Positions 1 through 7,956 of a stretch of DNA of 49,838 nucleotides are shown in pieces. Source of the stretch: Salinivirgaceae bacterium (GTDB taxonomy: Bacteria > Bacteroidota > Bacteroidia > Bacteroidales > SZUA-534); contig JAFVGW010000005.1 in the NCBI GenBank assembly GCA_017474765.1, forward strand, positions 1 through 49,838, read 5' to 3'. The notes under the pieces were generated by a model. That model saw only the letters and a list, made by a program, of their open reading frames with translations, was not told the origin of the DNA and did no database searches. How positions within the stretch are numbered: the stretch's first letter is position 1; each line of letters begins with the position of its first letter. A program made the translations under genes and the position numbers.

Positions 1-76
1 CTAAACCTCTAAACTACTTAACCTCAAAACTTTAAACTTAAAACTTCTAAACATAGAACTTAAATCACTCAAAAAT
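1..76. repeat. Low-complexity intergenic leader upstream of galE
   Basis: AT-rich tract built from variants of CTAAAC / ACTTCTAAAC, the reverse complement of the GTTTAGAAG tracts near 36.86 kb and 38.5 kb. No gene is visible. It probably includes the galE 5' region, but no clear TAnnTTTG box could be assigned. Confidence 0.5.
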
Positions 77-1105
77 ATGAAAGCAAAAATATTGGTTACT
101 GGCGGTACTGGATACATTGGTTCGCACACAGTTTGCGAGTTGATAGGACAGGGCTATCAGGTTGTGATTGTGGACAATCTGTCGAATTCTGAACGGTTCA
201 TAGTTGACCGCATTGAGCAGATTACAGGCGTGCGTCCTGCATTTTATGAGTTCGATTTGAAGGACGCTGCAAAAGTTGATGAACTGTTTGATAAAGAGCC
301 TGATATAAAAGGCGTTATACATTTCGCAGCATCGAAGGCGGTGGGCGAGTCAGTGAAGATTCCGCTCACGTATTACCGCAACAATCTCACGTCGCTCATC
401 AATCTGCTTGAGTCGATGTCGCGGCATGGGGTGCAGAATATTGTGTTCTCGTCGTCGTGCACGGTTTATGGTCAGCCCGACAAGTTGCCTGTTGACGAGT
501 CAGCGCCAATCAAGCCTGCCGAATCGCCCTACGGCTACACTAAACAAGTGTGCGAGAATATTTTACGTGATACCATCAAGTCGGAAGGAGGAAACCTTCA
601 CGGCATCGCTTTGCGCTATTTCAATCCAATCGGTGCGCATCCATCTGGGTTGATTGGCGAACTGCCGCGCGGAGTGCCAAACAACCTTATGCCGTTCATC
701 ACGCAGACTGCCTACGGAATTCGCCAGCAGTTGAGCGTCTTTGGCGACGACTACAACACTCCTGATGGCAGCTGCATCCGCGATTACATCCACGTGGTTG
801 ATTTGGCAAAGGCTCACATCGCCGCCATCGACCGCATGATAGGTGGTAAGAACAAGGCTGATTTTGAAGTGTTTAACATCGGTACTGGCAACGGTTATTC
901 TGTGCTTGAGGTCATCAAGTCGTTTGAGAAGGTTTCGGGCATGAAACTCAACTACAAGATTGCTGGCCGCCGCGAGGGCGACATTGAGCAGATTTGGGCC
1001 GATACCACCATCGCCAACAATGAACTTGGCTGGCGTGCTCAACTTTCAATCGACGATATGACACTCTCGGCTTGGAAGTGGGAGCAGAATTATAGGAAAG
1101 GGTAG
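77..1105 (+). CDS. galE: UDP-glucose 4-epimerase
   Basis: Interconverts UDP-glucose and UDP-galactose in the cytoplasm (Leloir pathway and supply of galactose for surface glycans). The 342-residue length is normal for GalE. The N-terminus carries the NAD-binding Rossmann motif GGTGYIGS at about residues 9-16. The short-chain dehydrogenase catalytic pair appears as the YGYTK segment near residue 150, preceded by the SSSCTVYG stretch that holds the catalytic Ser/Thr. The C-terminal half has the usual sugar-nucleotide region (ALRYFNPIGAHPSG, RDYIHVVDLA). It is the only gene of its pathway here and reads toward a terminator shared with the convergent outer-membrane gene, so it is probably monocistronic. 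The ATG at 77 gives a complete N-terminus. Confidence 0.95.
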   Translation: MKAKILVTGGTGYIGSHTVCELIGQGYQVVIVDNLSNSERFIVDRIEQITGVRPAFYEFDLKDAAKVDELFDKEPDIKGVIHFAASKAVGESVKIPLTYYRNNLTSLINLLESMSRHGVQNIVFSSSCTVYGQPDKLPVDESAPIKPAESPYGYTKQVCENILRDTIKSEGGNLHGIALRYFNPIGAHPSGLIGELPRGVPNNLMPFITQTAYGIRQQLSVFGDDYNTPDGSCIRDYIHVVDLAKAHIAAIDRMIGGKNKADFEVFNIGTGNGYSVLEVIKSFEKVSGMKLNYKIAGRREGDIEQIWADTTIANNELGWRAQLSIDDMTLSAWKWEQNYRKG

Positions 1106-1157
1106 TGGGAAGTGAGTAAAGTGTAGAGAGTAAGGAGTAAAGTTTAGGGTGTATATA

Positions 1158-1197
1158 AAAAATCCTGCCAAACATTGTCTGGCAGGATTTTTTGTTT
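1158..1197. terminator. Bidirectional rho-independent terminator
   Basis: Inverted repeat of about 13 bp (1158-1170 with 1180-1192; core ATCCTGCCA / TGGCAGGAT), A-run on the left and T-run on the right. It sits between convergent galE and the outer-membrane protein gene, so it can serve both strands. Confidence 0.9.
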
Positions 1198-1210
1198 TTA
1201 TGCGTGTTGT

Positions 1211-1912
1211 TTAGAACATCCAGCCAATGCTGGCGATGAACGAGTTGGCACGCTGGTCGGTTTTGAAGGTGTTGTTGCCGGCAGAAACTTCATCGCCCAA
1301 CTTGCTCAAACCGAACTCATAACGAAGGTCGAGTGTGAGTTTCTTCAGAATGTCGAGGCCTGCGCCAACCTGCATGGCAAATGAAGCGGTGTTTTTGGCA
1401 TTGTCGAAACCGCCGTCAACTTTGTTTTTCAATTCATCCGACACTTTGGTGTCCGATTTCAGGTTGAACGATGCAACAGGGCCTAAACCCAAGCGTGCGG
1501 GGCCGAATTTTGCGCCCACAATCACAGGAATGTCAATGCGGTGGTTCTTGACATCGGCTGTTTCGCTTTTGCTAACCAATTTCTCATTCTCACCATTAGT
1601 GCCATTGTAGTTGATTTTGATGTGCGAACTCATGTTGGTGTAGTAGATTTCAGGCTGCACAAACATCACCAATGCATTGATGCGGGCGAATCCGCCGACA
1701 TGGAATCCCAAATCAGATGATGCTTCCTCCATCATGATTTTTGTTCCTGTTTCCTCACCTTGAGCGTTTTTAATTGAGGTTTCCGCAACATCTTTCATTT
1801 TCAGTTTTGTAGAGTTGAGGCCACCTTTGACACCCACAGCGAAAAGTTGGCACATTGCCACATTTGCCGTTAAAAGCAATGCGGCTGCAATAAGAATCTT
1901 TTTCATATTCAT
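1211..1912 (-). CDS. Outer-membrane beta-barrel protein (PorT/OmpX-like)
   Basis: Predicted 233-residue outer-membrane beta-barrel. A Sec signal peptide (MNMKKILIAAALLLTANVAM, then CQ) is followed by 'FAVGVKGGLNSTKLKM', the usual opening strand of Bacteroidota outer-membrane beta-barrel domains. Alternating polar/hydrophobic strands follow, and the protein ends in aromatic residues (SIGWMF) as porin-like barrels do. An upstream in-frame start at 2047 would add 45 residues ahead of the signal peptide and is rejected; ATG at 1912 or 1906 both work. No ligand or partner can be inferred. The gene is alone on its strand, with the galE terminator downstream and the divergent xylan operon upstream. 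Confidence 0.85.
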   Translation of the reverse strand: MNMKKILIAAALLLTANVAMCQLFAVGVKGGLNSTKLKMKDVAETSIKNAQGEETGTKIMMEEASSDLGFHVGGFARINALVMFVQPEIYYTNMSSHIKINYNGTNGENEKLVSKSETADVKNHRIDIPVIVGAKFGPARLGLGPVASFNLKSDTKVSDELKNKVDGGFDNAKNTASFAMQVGAGLDILKKLTLDLRYEFGLSKLGDEVSAGNNTFKTDQRANSFIASIGWMF

Positions 1913-2052
1913 TCGTTTTAAAATTATTGTGCAAGATAATGCCGATTTCTTTTCGGTGGACACGGCGGGCCATAAAAAATGACGAGATGTCGTTTTTTTG
2001 TGCCTTTTTGAAAAAAAAATGAAACAAGTGGCGGAAACATTAAACAAAAATT

Positions 2053-2060
2053 TACATTTG
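2053..2060 (+). promoter_or_regulatory. -7 promoter box (TACATTTG) of the xylan operon
   Basis: Exact match to the Bacteroidota -7 consensus TAnnTTTG, about 70 bases before the symporter ATG, giving a leader of roughly 60 bases. No convincing TTTG -33 box is seen at the expected spacing. Confidence 0.5.
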
Positions 2061-2131
2061 GAATGTCGCTTTTTGCGGTTTTCACAACACCGTGGCGCGG
2101 CTTTTTAGAGTAATAACTTAAACTAAACGTA

Positions 2132-3535
2132 ATGGAATTAAAAAATGAAGGAGAATCGAAAGGATTCTACAAACTATCGTGGGCTCAACGCATAGGCTTT
2201 GGCTCGGGCGACTTGGCACAAAATCTTATCTTTCAAACGGTTGCGTGCTATCTGATGCTTTATCTTACTACGGTTCTGAAAATCAATCCAGCATTTGTCA
2301 GCGGCTTGATTCTCACCGTCCGTCTTATCGACTGCTTCTGGAGTCCTGTAGTAGGAAAGTATATCGACAACCGCAATCCAAAATTGGGCAAGTATCGCAC
2401 TTATCTTCTTTGGGGTGGTATTCCGCTCACAGTTGCCGCTTGCTTCCTGATGCTTCCTGCCGCAGCCACTTGGTCGATGGGAGCGAAGATGGTTTACGCC
2501 ACATTGAGTTATACCATATTAAGTATGATTTATTCGGTGGTGAATATCCCGTACGGCTCGATTATGGCAAGTATGACCCGCGACAACGACGAGGTTCTTA
2601 TCCTTACTTCAACCCGTATGGTTTGCGCCAATATCGGTCAGATTATTGTTCAGGCTGGTTTCCCTATCGGACTCGCCATTTGCGTGCACTCTGCAATCAA
2701 CTGGGAGCAGGCAATATTTATGGCCATTGGTACCATTCCAGCCTTCATTATCCTGCCGTTGCTGCCTGTTTTGAAGAAACTGCTGGGTAAAAAAGGTCTT
2801 TATTACACACTTCTCTCGATAGGCTTTATTGGCTTTGCCATTCTGTTCGGCATTGGCAAGTTCGGCGATGTCAAGAGTTGCACGCTGCTTGTCCAGATTG
2901 CAAAGATTATGACTGGCGTCGGTCTGCTTGTTGGTTCGCTGATGTGGGCTTTGGTTCCTGAAGTTATCACCGAGTCGGAGCACCGCACAGGCAACCGTCC
3001 TGCCGCCACAGTGAACGCTTTGGCAGGAGTCGCTTTCAAGGCTGGTTTCTCAATCGCTGGCTGGATTACACCGCTGGTTATGGGCCTTATCGGCTTTAAC
3101 CTTGCAAGTGAGGAATCGGCTTTGGCAACTGACCCGAAAGCCTGGTTTACAGTTACCGCCATTTTCGCGCTCGTCGGATTTGTGCTCTTGACGCTTTGCT
3201 TCCTTGGCAGCAAGGAGAATATCACCACAACACCCGAGAAACCCGTTTCGTTCGGCGATATGTTCCGTGAGTTCAAGGCTAACAAATGCCTTCAACTGGT
3301 GCTCGGCATTTTCGTTGTAGTGTTCCTGGCTTCGTTTATCAGCGCACCTGTAAATGCTTATTACACAGAGTTGGGCAAATATTCAGCCACTGCTCAAAAT
3401 GCGATTCTGGTGTTCACAACCATAATCCCTGCAGCGCTTCTCATTGTTGTGGCATACTTGATTAAGAAGTATCCGCTTACCGATGAGCGTCTCGACGAGA
3501 TGAACCGCGAAATTGAGGCTCGCACAAAAGCATAA
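2132..3535 (+). CDS. GPH-family (MFS) sugar:cation symporter, likely xylo-oligosaccharide importer
   Basis: 467-residue inner-membrane transporter with about twelve hydrophobic segments. The opening (AQRIGFGSGDLAQNLIFQT) and the loop IDNRNPKLGKYRTYLLWGG are hallmarks of the glycoside-pentoside-hexuronide:cation symporter family (MelB/XynT-like). It is first in a same-strand cluster with a GH10 xylanase and a GH43 enzyme, so imported xylobiose or longer xylo-oligosaccharides are the most likely substrates. That assignment is context inference, since GPH specificity cannot be read from motifs. The arrangement resembles the xynABD cluster known from Prevotella bryantii and Bacteroides ovatus, which also pairs a symporter of this family with GH10 and GH43 enzymes. 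Confidence 0.85.
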   Translation: MELKNEGESKGFYKLSWAQRIGFGSGDLAQNLIFQTVACYLMLYLTTVLKINPAFVSGLILTVRLIDCFWSPVVGKYIDNRNPKLGKYRTYLLWGGIPLTVAACFLMLPAAATWSMGAKMVYATLSYTILSMIYSVVNIPYGSIMASMTRDNDEVLILTSTRMVCANIGQIIVQAGFPIGLAICVHSAINWEQAIFMAIGTIPAFIILPLLPVLKKLLGKKGLYYTLLSIGFIGFAILFGIGKFGDVKSCTLLVQIAKIMTGVGLLVGSLMWALVPEVITESEHRTGNRPAATVNALAGVAFKAGFSIAGWITPLVMGLIGFNLASEESALATDPKAWFTVTAIFALVGFVLLTLCFLGSKENITTTPEKPVSFGDMFREFKANKCLQLVLGIFVVVFLASFISAPVNAYYTELGKYSATAQNAILVFTTIIPAALLIVVAYLIKKYPLTDERLDEMNREIEARTKA

Positions 3536-3548
3536 CTATTGAAAACAT

Positions 3549-3583
3549 AAGACGGGAGGGAAGCGTCTCTTCCGTCTTTTTTT
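3549..3583 (+). terminator. Intra-operon hairpin with T-run
   Basis: Stem AAGACGG (3549-3555) with CCGTCTT (3572-3578) followed by a run of T. It lies between the symporter and the xylanase, 13 bases before the xylanase ATG, so it probably lowers rather than ends downstream expression, or marks separate transcripts. Confidence 0.7.
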
Positions 3584-3595
3584 AATTTTAAAGAT

Positions 3596-4762
3596 ATGAA
3601 TATCAGATTATTATCGATGGCTTTGGTGGCTACCGCTCTTGCGGGTTGCTGCGGCACTAACGAAGGCGGTCAGCAGAGCAGTCTGCCAGCAAAATGCGAC
3701 TGCCCCGACAACGGCAAAGCCACTATGCGTCAGGCATTTGACGGAAAGTTCCTGCTTGGTGCGGCCGTCAACGTTCGTCAGGTGAAGAGCGACGACCCGA
3801 AGGTGCAATGCGTTATCCGCGACCAGTTCAGCGCGCTTGTGCCCGAAAACTGTATGAAGCCAGAGGAGATTCACCCCAAAAAAGACCTGTACGACTGGCG
3901 CGATGCCGACGCTATTGTTGAGTTGGCGCAACGCAACGGTCAGGCTGTTACTGGCCACTGCCTGGTTTGGCACTCGCAGTTGCCTTATTGGTTCTTTAAA
4001 GACGATTTGGGCCAGCAAGTTACTAAAGATGAGTTGATTAGCAGAATGCGAGAGCATATCACCGCAGTGGTGTCGCGCTACAAAGGCAAAATCAAAGGCT
4101 GGGACGTTGTGAACGAGGCTCTGCTCGACAACGGCGAGTTGCGCCCCACGCAGTTCTACCGCATTATCGGCCCCGAGTATATTAAAATGGCGTTCCAATT
4201 CGCCCACGAGGCCGACCCCGATGCCGAACTCTACTACAACGATTATGGTATGGACAATCCGTCGAAGCGCGAAGGCGCAATCCGTATCGTGCGTGAGTTG
4301 AAGGCCGCAGGCTGCCGCATTGATGGCATTGGAATGCAGTCGCACGTGGCTTTCGACACCAATCTCGACGAGTATGAGAAGAGCATTGAGGCTTACGCCG
4401 CCGAAGGTGTGAAGGTGATGGTCACCGAACTCGATTTGAGCGTATTGCCTTGGCCGCAAGGTAATTACGGCGCTGCCGTGGAGACCAATTTCGAGTATAT
4501 GAAGGAGATGAATCCCTACACCGACAGCCTTCCTGCCGCCAAAGCGCAGGAGCAGACCGATTTCTTTGTGAAACTCTTCAAAATCTACCTGAAGCACGCT
4601 GATGTTATCGACCGCGTAACCTTCTGGGGCCTGACCGACGCCGACAGTTGGAAGAACGGCTGGCCAATGCCTGGCCGCACCGACTATCCGCTCGCTATCG
4701 ACCGCAACTATCAGCCGAAACCGTTTGTTGACGCGATAATCAAGTTGGCGATGGAGAATTAA
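3596..4762 (+). CDS. xynA: Endo-1,4-beta-xylanase, GH10, lipoprotein
   Basis: Cleaves internal beta-1,4 bonds of xylan. The 388-residue protein starts with a lipoprotein signal (MNIRLLSMALVATALAGCC; lipobox Cys about residue 18), so it should be membrane-anchored, facing the periplasm or cell surface. The GH10 barrel follows from about residue 45: general acid/base Glu174 in GWDVVNEA and nucleophile Glu278 in VMVTELDLS. Substrate-site signatures HCLVWHSQLPYWF and the C-terminal TFWGLTDADSW are intact. It is located between the GPH symporter and a GH43 glycosidase and appears to be a single-domain enzyme without a carbohydrate-binding module. Family and catalytic residues are clear; the exact cellular face is not. 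Confidence 0.95.
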   Translation: MNIRLLSMALVATALAGCCGTNEGGQQSSLPAKCDCPDNGKATMRQAFDGKFLLGAAVNVRQVKSDDPKVQCVIRDQFSALVPENCMKPEEIHPKKDLYDWRDADAIVELAQRNGQAVTGHCLVWHSQLPYWFFKDDLGQQVTKDELISRMREHITAVVSRYKGKIKGWDVVNEALLDNGELRPTQFYRIIGPEYIKMAFQFAHEADPDAELYYNDYGMDNPSKREGAIRIVRELKAAGCRIDGIGMQSHVAFDTNLDEYEKSIEAYAAEGVKVMVTELDLSVLPWPQGNYGAAVETNFEYMKEMNPYTDSLPAAKAQEQTDFFVKLFKIYLKHADVIDRVTFWGLTDADSWKNGWPMPGRTDYPLAIDRNYQPKPFVDAIIKLAMEN

Positions 4763-4880
4763 TATTTAGGAGGTAGGATTTAGGATTTATGAGTTACAAA
4801 CAATAACACCAACACCTAATACCTGACACCCAACACCAAAGAACTAATAGTATATTATTAATAACCAAAAACTTAAAGCA
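4763..4880. repeat. Intergenic low-complexity tract with TTAGG / CACCTAAT motifs
   Basis: Holds runs such as TAGGAGGTAGGATTTAGGATT and ACACCAACACCTAATACC, the same style of short degenerate repeats seen at 36.84-36.93 kb, 38.48-38.6 kb and 45.5-45.6 kb. No gene or clear promoter is visible between the xylanase and GH43 genes. Confidence 0.5.
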
Positions 4881-5924
4881 ATGACACAGAAACGTTATTT
4901 ATTTCCTGCCGACTATATGGCAGACCCTGCCGTTCACGTGTTCAACGGCAAAATATTCATTTACCCGTCGCACGACTGGGAAGCAGGTGCCGAAGAGGAC
5001 GATGACGGCGGTCACTTCCAGATGAAGGACTACCACGCACTCTCGATTGACGGCGACCCGATGACAGGCAATGTCAACGACCACGGCGTAATATTCGATG
5101 TGAAAGATGTGCCTTGGGCCGAAAAACAGTTGTGGGACAGCGACGTGGTTGAGAAAAACGGCAAGTATTACTACGTTTTCTCTGGCAAAGGTTACGATGG
5201 CGTGTTCCGTCTTGGCGTGGCAGTGGCCGACAAGCCCGAAGGCCCGTTCAAGCCGCAACCGCAGCCAATCCGCGGCTCGTTCTCTATCGACCCTTGCGTG
5301 TTCAAGGACGATGACGGCACCATTTACACCTATTTTGGCGGACTCTGGGGCGGCCAACTTCAGTGGTGGCAGCCATTTGCACCTGGTTTTGAGCCGATTC
5401 ACGGCAAACACGGCGACGATAACGGCCTTGTTGATATGGGCGCAGAGCCCACACGCAGCGGCGAACTTTTTGCCAAACCTGATATGCCAGCGCTTCCGAG
5501 TTTCGTTGTGAAGATGAGCGACGATATGCTGCAGTTTGCCGAAGCGCCACGCCGCGTGCTGATTGTGGATAAGGACGGACAGCCGCTCAAGGCTGGCGAC
5601 CCGCACCGCTTCTTCGAGGCTTCGTGGATGCACAAATACAACGGCAAGTACTACTTCTCGTACTCAACTGGCGACAGCCACTTCCTTTGCTATGCAATCG
5701 GCGACAATCCGTACGGACCGTTCACCTATCAGGGCGTGATTCTGACACCTGTTGTGGGCTGGACCACTCACCACGCCATTGCCGAGTACAAGGGCAAATG
5801 GTATCTGTTCCACCACGATTGCGTTCCGTCGAACGACAAGACCTGGCTGCGTAGCCTGAAAGTCTGCGAGTTGCAATACGACAAGGACGGCAAGATTCAG
5901 ACAATCGAAGGACTTGACAAGTAA
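4881..5924 (+). CDS. xynB: GH43 beta-xylosidase / alpha-L-arabinofuranosidase
   Basis: 347-residue five-bladed beta-propeller glycosidase without a signal peptide, hence cytoplasmic. The GH43 residues are visible: base Asp15 in DYMADPAVHV, the pKa-modulating Asp in SFSIDPCVFKDDDG, and the acid Glu in FFEASWMHKYNGKYYFSYS. The downstream GWTTHHAIAEYKGKWYLFHHD segment supplies the conserved His of this family. It should remove xylose (or arabinose) from oligosaccharides brought in by the symporter, completing the degrade, import and hydrolyse route. The spacer of 118 bases from the xylanase gene contains repeats rather than a clear promoter. Xylosidase versus arabinofuranosidase specificity cannot be decided from sequence. 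Confidence 0.92.
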   Translation: MTQKRYLFPADYMADPAVHVFNGKIFIYPSHDWEAGAEEDDDGGHFQMKDYHALSIDGDPMTGNVNDHGVIFDVKDVPWAEKQLWDSDVVEKNGKYYYVFSGKGYDGVFRLGVAVADKPEGPFKPQPQPIRGSFSIDPCVFKDDDGTIYTYFGGLWGGQLQWWQPFAPGFEPIHGKHGDDNGLVDMGAEPTRSGELFAKPDMPALPSFVVKMSDDMLQFAEAPRRVLIVDKDGQPLKAGDPHRFFEASWMHKYNGKYYFSYSTGDSHFLCYAIGDNPYGPFTYQGVILTPVVGWTTHHAIAEYKGKWYLFHHDCVPSNDKTWLRSLKVCELQYDKDGKIQTIEGLDK

Positions 5925-5947
5925 AATTTAAGTTGTTAATAAATGGG

Positions 5948-5982
5948 AGAGAGTTCGTCGCGATGGCGGGCTCTCTTTTTTT
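5948..5982 (+). terminator. Terminator of the xylan operon
   Basis: Twelve-pair stem allowing G-T pairs (5948-5959 with 5965-5976; AGAGAG / CTCTCT at the base), 5-base loop, then seven T. It lies just after the GH43 stop. Confidence 0.9.
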
Positions 5983-5992
5983 GTGGCCTAAC

Positions 5993-6028
5993 AAAAAACA
6001 ACCCCGACTCAATGCCGAATCGGGGTTG
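5993..6028 (-). terminator. Terminator of the 37-residue-repeat T9SS protein gene
   Basis: Nine-pair stem CAACCCCGA (5999-6007) with TCGGGGTTG (6020-6028), with a T-run on the minus strand (plus-strand A-run 5993-5998). A near-identical copy follows the neighbouring paralogue at 7884-7918. Confidence 0.9.
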
Positions 6029-6048
6029 CTGGTGTTTTAGAATATCTG

Positions 6049-7752
6049 TCAGCGTTTGATAAATCTTTCGCTTACGTCGCCGTTTGCCGTGTGGATAATC
6101 ACAAAGTTCAAGCCTTTGGGCAGCCTTGTAATGTCGTGTGAGCCTTGAGCCGCTTCACGCCCCAGCACCGCGCCGTTGGCCGACACAAACGATATGCTCT
6201 CGTATTCGCCGCCGCTGATGGTGATATGGTCGGTTGCGGGATTCGGATAGACGACAAATTTGATGTCTTCGGTTTCGGCTTCGTGGTGCTCGGCAAATAC
6301 CACAGGAACAGTTTCCGAGTAACTGAAGTTCCCGTCGTAGTCGGTTTGCTTGAGTCTGTAGTAGATGATGCCCGCGTGCGATGAGAAGTCGGTGTAGCGG
6401 TAGTTGTGCGGCTCTGTCGATGTGCCAGCGCCTTCAATAATAGTCAGTTCGGCAAACTCAACAGCGTCGATGCTGAACTCGATAGTGAAGAAATCGTTGT
6501 TCAGTTCCGAAGCCGTTTCCCACTCAAACCTTACGCCGCCGCCAAACTCGTGCGCTTTGAAATAGACAAGCTCGATGGGAAGGATCTGATTTTTAAGACT
6601 TTCCAGGCTTCCCATTTCTTGTTCGAAAGCAGCCTTTCCTTTTGGGGTAGCTTTTAAAACATTTTCAGGGGTGACACCACCGAATGAATAGAAACTGGGA
6701 TTATTCCCTGGGTCAATATATTCGCAATTTGAATCTGTAGTGCCAAAGGCGGTTTCATATATATCATAAATACCTTCAACAATTAACGTGGCATTTTTAG
6801 CGTCAATATCACCAGTGTTGGGAAATACAAGTCCAAGTCCGAATGGTGTACTGCCGTCTTGTACTAAATTGCCTTCCACAAAAGATGTCGAGTTCTCTTT
6901 GAATGTGATTTTCCCGTTCTTTTTAACTATTAAATCACCAGTAGGGTTAGAGTCGGATTCATCTTTGTTTACGAACAATATGGCATTAGAGTTTATTGTC
7001 AGATTTTCATAGACTTCAATCTGCCCACCCTCAAGTCTGCCGTTGACGGTGATGTTGCCATCGTCGGTTAGCAGGCCTTTGACAATCATCTGTGCATCGC
7101 TGCCGATGGTCAGGTTTTCGTTGATGTCGGCTTCGCCAGCTTCCAAATGTCCGTTCACAGTAATATTGTCGTCACCAAGCAGTTTTCCGCTAACTGTCAT
7201 TGTCGCGTTTTCGCTGATGGTCAATGGCGAGTTGTTCTCAACCGAGCCTGCCTGCAGTTGGCCGTTCACTGTAATATTGGTGTTGCCAGTGAGTTTGCCG
7301 TCAACTGAAATCGAAGCATCGTTCCCCATTGTGAAATTCCTTTCCACATCCATACTTCCAGCAGTTAAGTCGCCATTGACGGTAAAAGTTGCTTCGCTGG
7401 TGAGTTCATCTTCAACTATCAGAATACCATTTACTTCAACAGTGGGGTAGTATTTTGTTCCGCCAATTCCCCATAAACCACCTATTGTTGCGGGCTTTGC
7501 GTCAAAATCTTTTTTGACGTGAAGACTGCCGTTTTCTTCAATAATCAGCTCACCGTTGCCCGAAACAGTTACATCACCTTTTACAAATACGCTCACATTT
7601 GCTGGAATGATGTATTTCGCAGTTATGGACAGACTGTTAAATGTTTGGTTAACTGTCTGAGTGGTATTGGTGCTGATTGTCTCTGCCCAAGCGCTCAAAG
7701 TGGGCGCAAGAACCAACGCCAGCAGAATCGGTATGATGTGTCTTGTTTTCAT
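6049..7752 (-). CDS. Secreted repeat protein with T9SS type A sorting domain
   Basis: 567 residues. A Sec signal peptide (MKTRHIIPILLALVLAPTLS, cut near AWA-ET) is followed by a region rich in short beta strands containing four repeats of exactly 37 residues, each opening [I/F]TVNGxL, at about 123-159, 160-196, 197-233 and 234-262. Residues about 390-485 (LPIELVYFKA ... WETASELNNDFFTIEFS ... YYRLKQTDYDGNFSYSE) match the domain that commonly precedes T9SS tails. The C-terminus has the type A sorting signature: VYPNPATDHITISGG, then LPKGLNFVIIHTANG and a basic end (SERFIKR). It should be exported and surface-attached or released by T9SS. The repeats suggest an elongated beta-helix-like stalk; this is inference. 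Its function is unknown. A shortened paralogue lies immediately upstream. Confidence 0.88.
   Translation of the reverse strand: MKTRHIIPILLALVLAPTLSAWAETISTNTTQTVNQTFNSLSITAKYIIPANVSVFVKGDVTVSGNGELIIEENGSLHVKKDFDAKPATIGGLWGIGGTKYYPTVEVNGILIVEDELTSEATFTVNGDLTAGSMDVERNFTMGNDASISVDGKLTGNTNITVNGQLQAGSVENNSPLTISENATMTVSGKLLGDDNITVNGHLEAGEADINENLTIGSDAQMIVKGLLTDDGNITVNGRLEGGQIEVYENLTINSNAILFVNKDESDSNPTGDLIVKKNGKITFKENSTSFVEGNLVQDGSTPFGLGLVFPNTGDIDAKNATLIVEGIYDIYETAFGTTDSNCEYIDPGNNPSFYSFGGVTPENVLKATPKGKAAFEQEMGSLESLKNQILPIELVYFKAHEFGGGVRFEWETASELNNDFFTIEFSIDAVEFAELTIIEGAGTSTEPHNYRYTDFSSHAGIIYYRLKQTDYDGNFSYSETVPVVFAEHHEAETEDIKFVVYPNPATDHITISGGEYESISFVSANGAVLGREAAQGSHDITRLPKGLNFVIIHTANGDVSERFIKR
6967..7386 (-). 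repeat. Four in-frame 111-bp repeats (37 residues each)
   Basis: Region coding residues 123-262 of the T9SS protein. The register (I/F)TVNG recurs at residues 123, 160, 197 and 234 without indels; the last copy is incomplete. Divergence between copies is moderate at protein level. Confidence 0.85.
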
Positions 7753-7883
7753 AACTTGCTTTTTTACATTAATATACCAAAGTTTGTACGATGGCGGGCT
7801 TAAAAAGTTTCGCTGATTTTTCGTTTTGTCAGCCGCTAAATTGCTAGACTCTTTTTGGGCGAAACAATATTGCTCTGTCAGCC

Positions 7884-7918
7884 AAAAACAAACCCCGACT
7901 CAATGCAGAATCGGGGTT
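7884..7918 (-). terminator. Terminator of the shortened repeat-protein paralogue
   Basis: Stem AACCCCGA (7891-7898) with TCGGGGTT (7911-7918) and a minus-strand T-run (plus-strand A-run 7884-7888). Loop and flank (ACTCAATGC, GCTGGTGTTT) are shared with the terminator at 5993-6028, showing a common duplicated origin. Confidence 0.88.
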
Positions 7919-7956
7919 GCTGGTGTTTCTGTCGAAAAACTATCAGCAAAAACTGG

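Noticed and set aside
3611..4597. 328-codon minus-strand frame over the xylanase gene
   Set aside because: Shadow of the GH10 gene; the sense frame has both catalytic Glu motifs and a lipoprotein signal.
2132..5924. Polysaccharide utilisation locus (SusCD type)
   Set aside because: No TonB-dependent SusC-like or SusD-like gene is present; only a symporter and two glycosidases are seen.
6967..7386. Regular 111-base repeats resembling a CRISPR or minisatellite
   Set aside because: The period is far above CRISPR unit size, repeats diverge at synonymous sites, and they stay in frame as 37-residue protein repeats.
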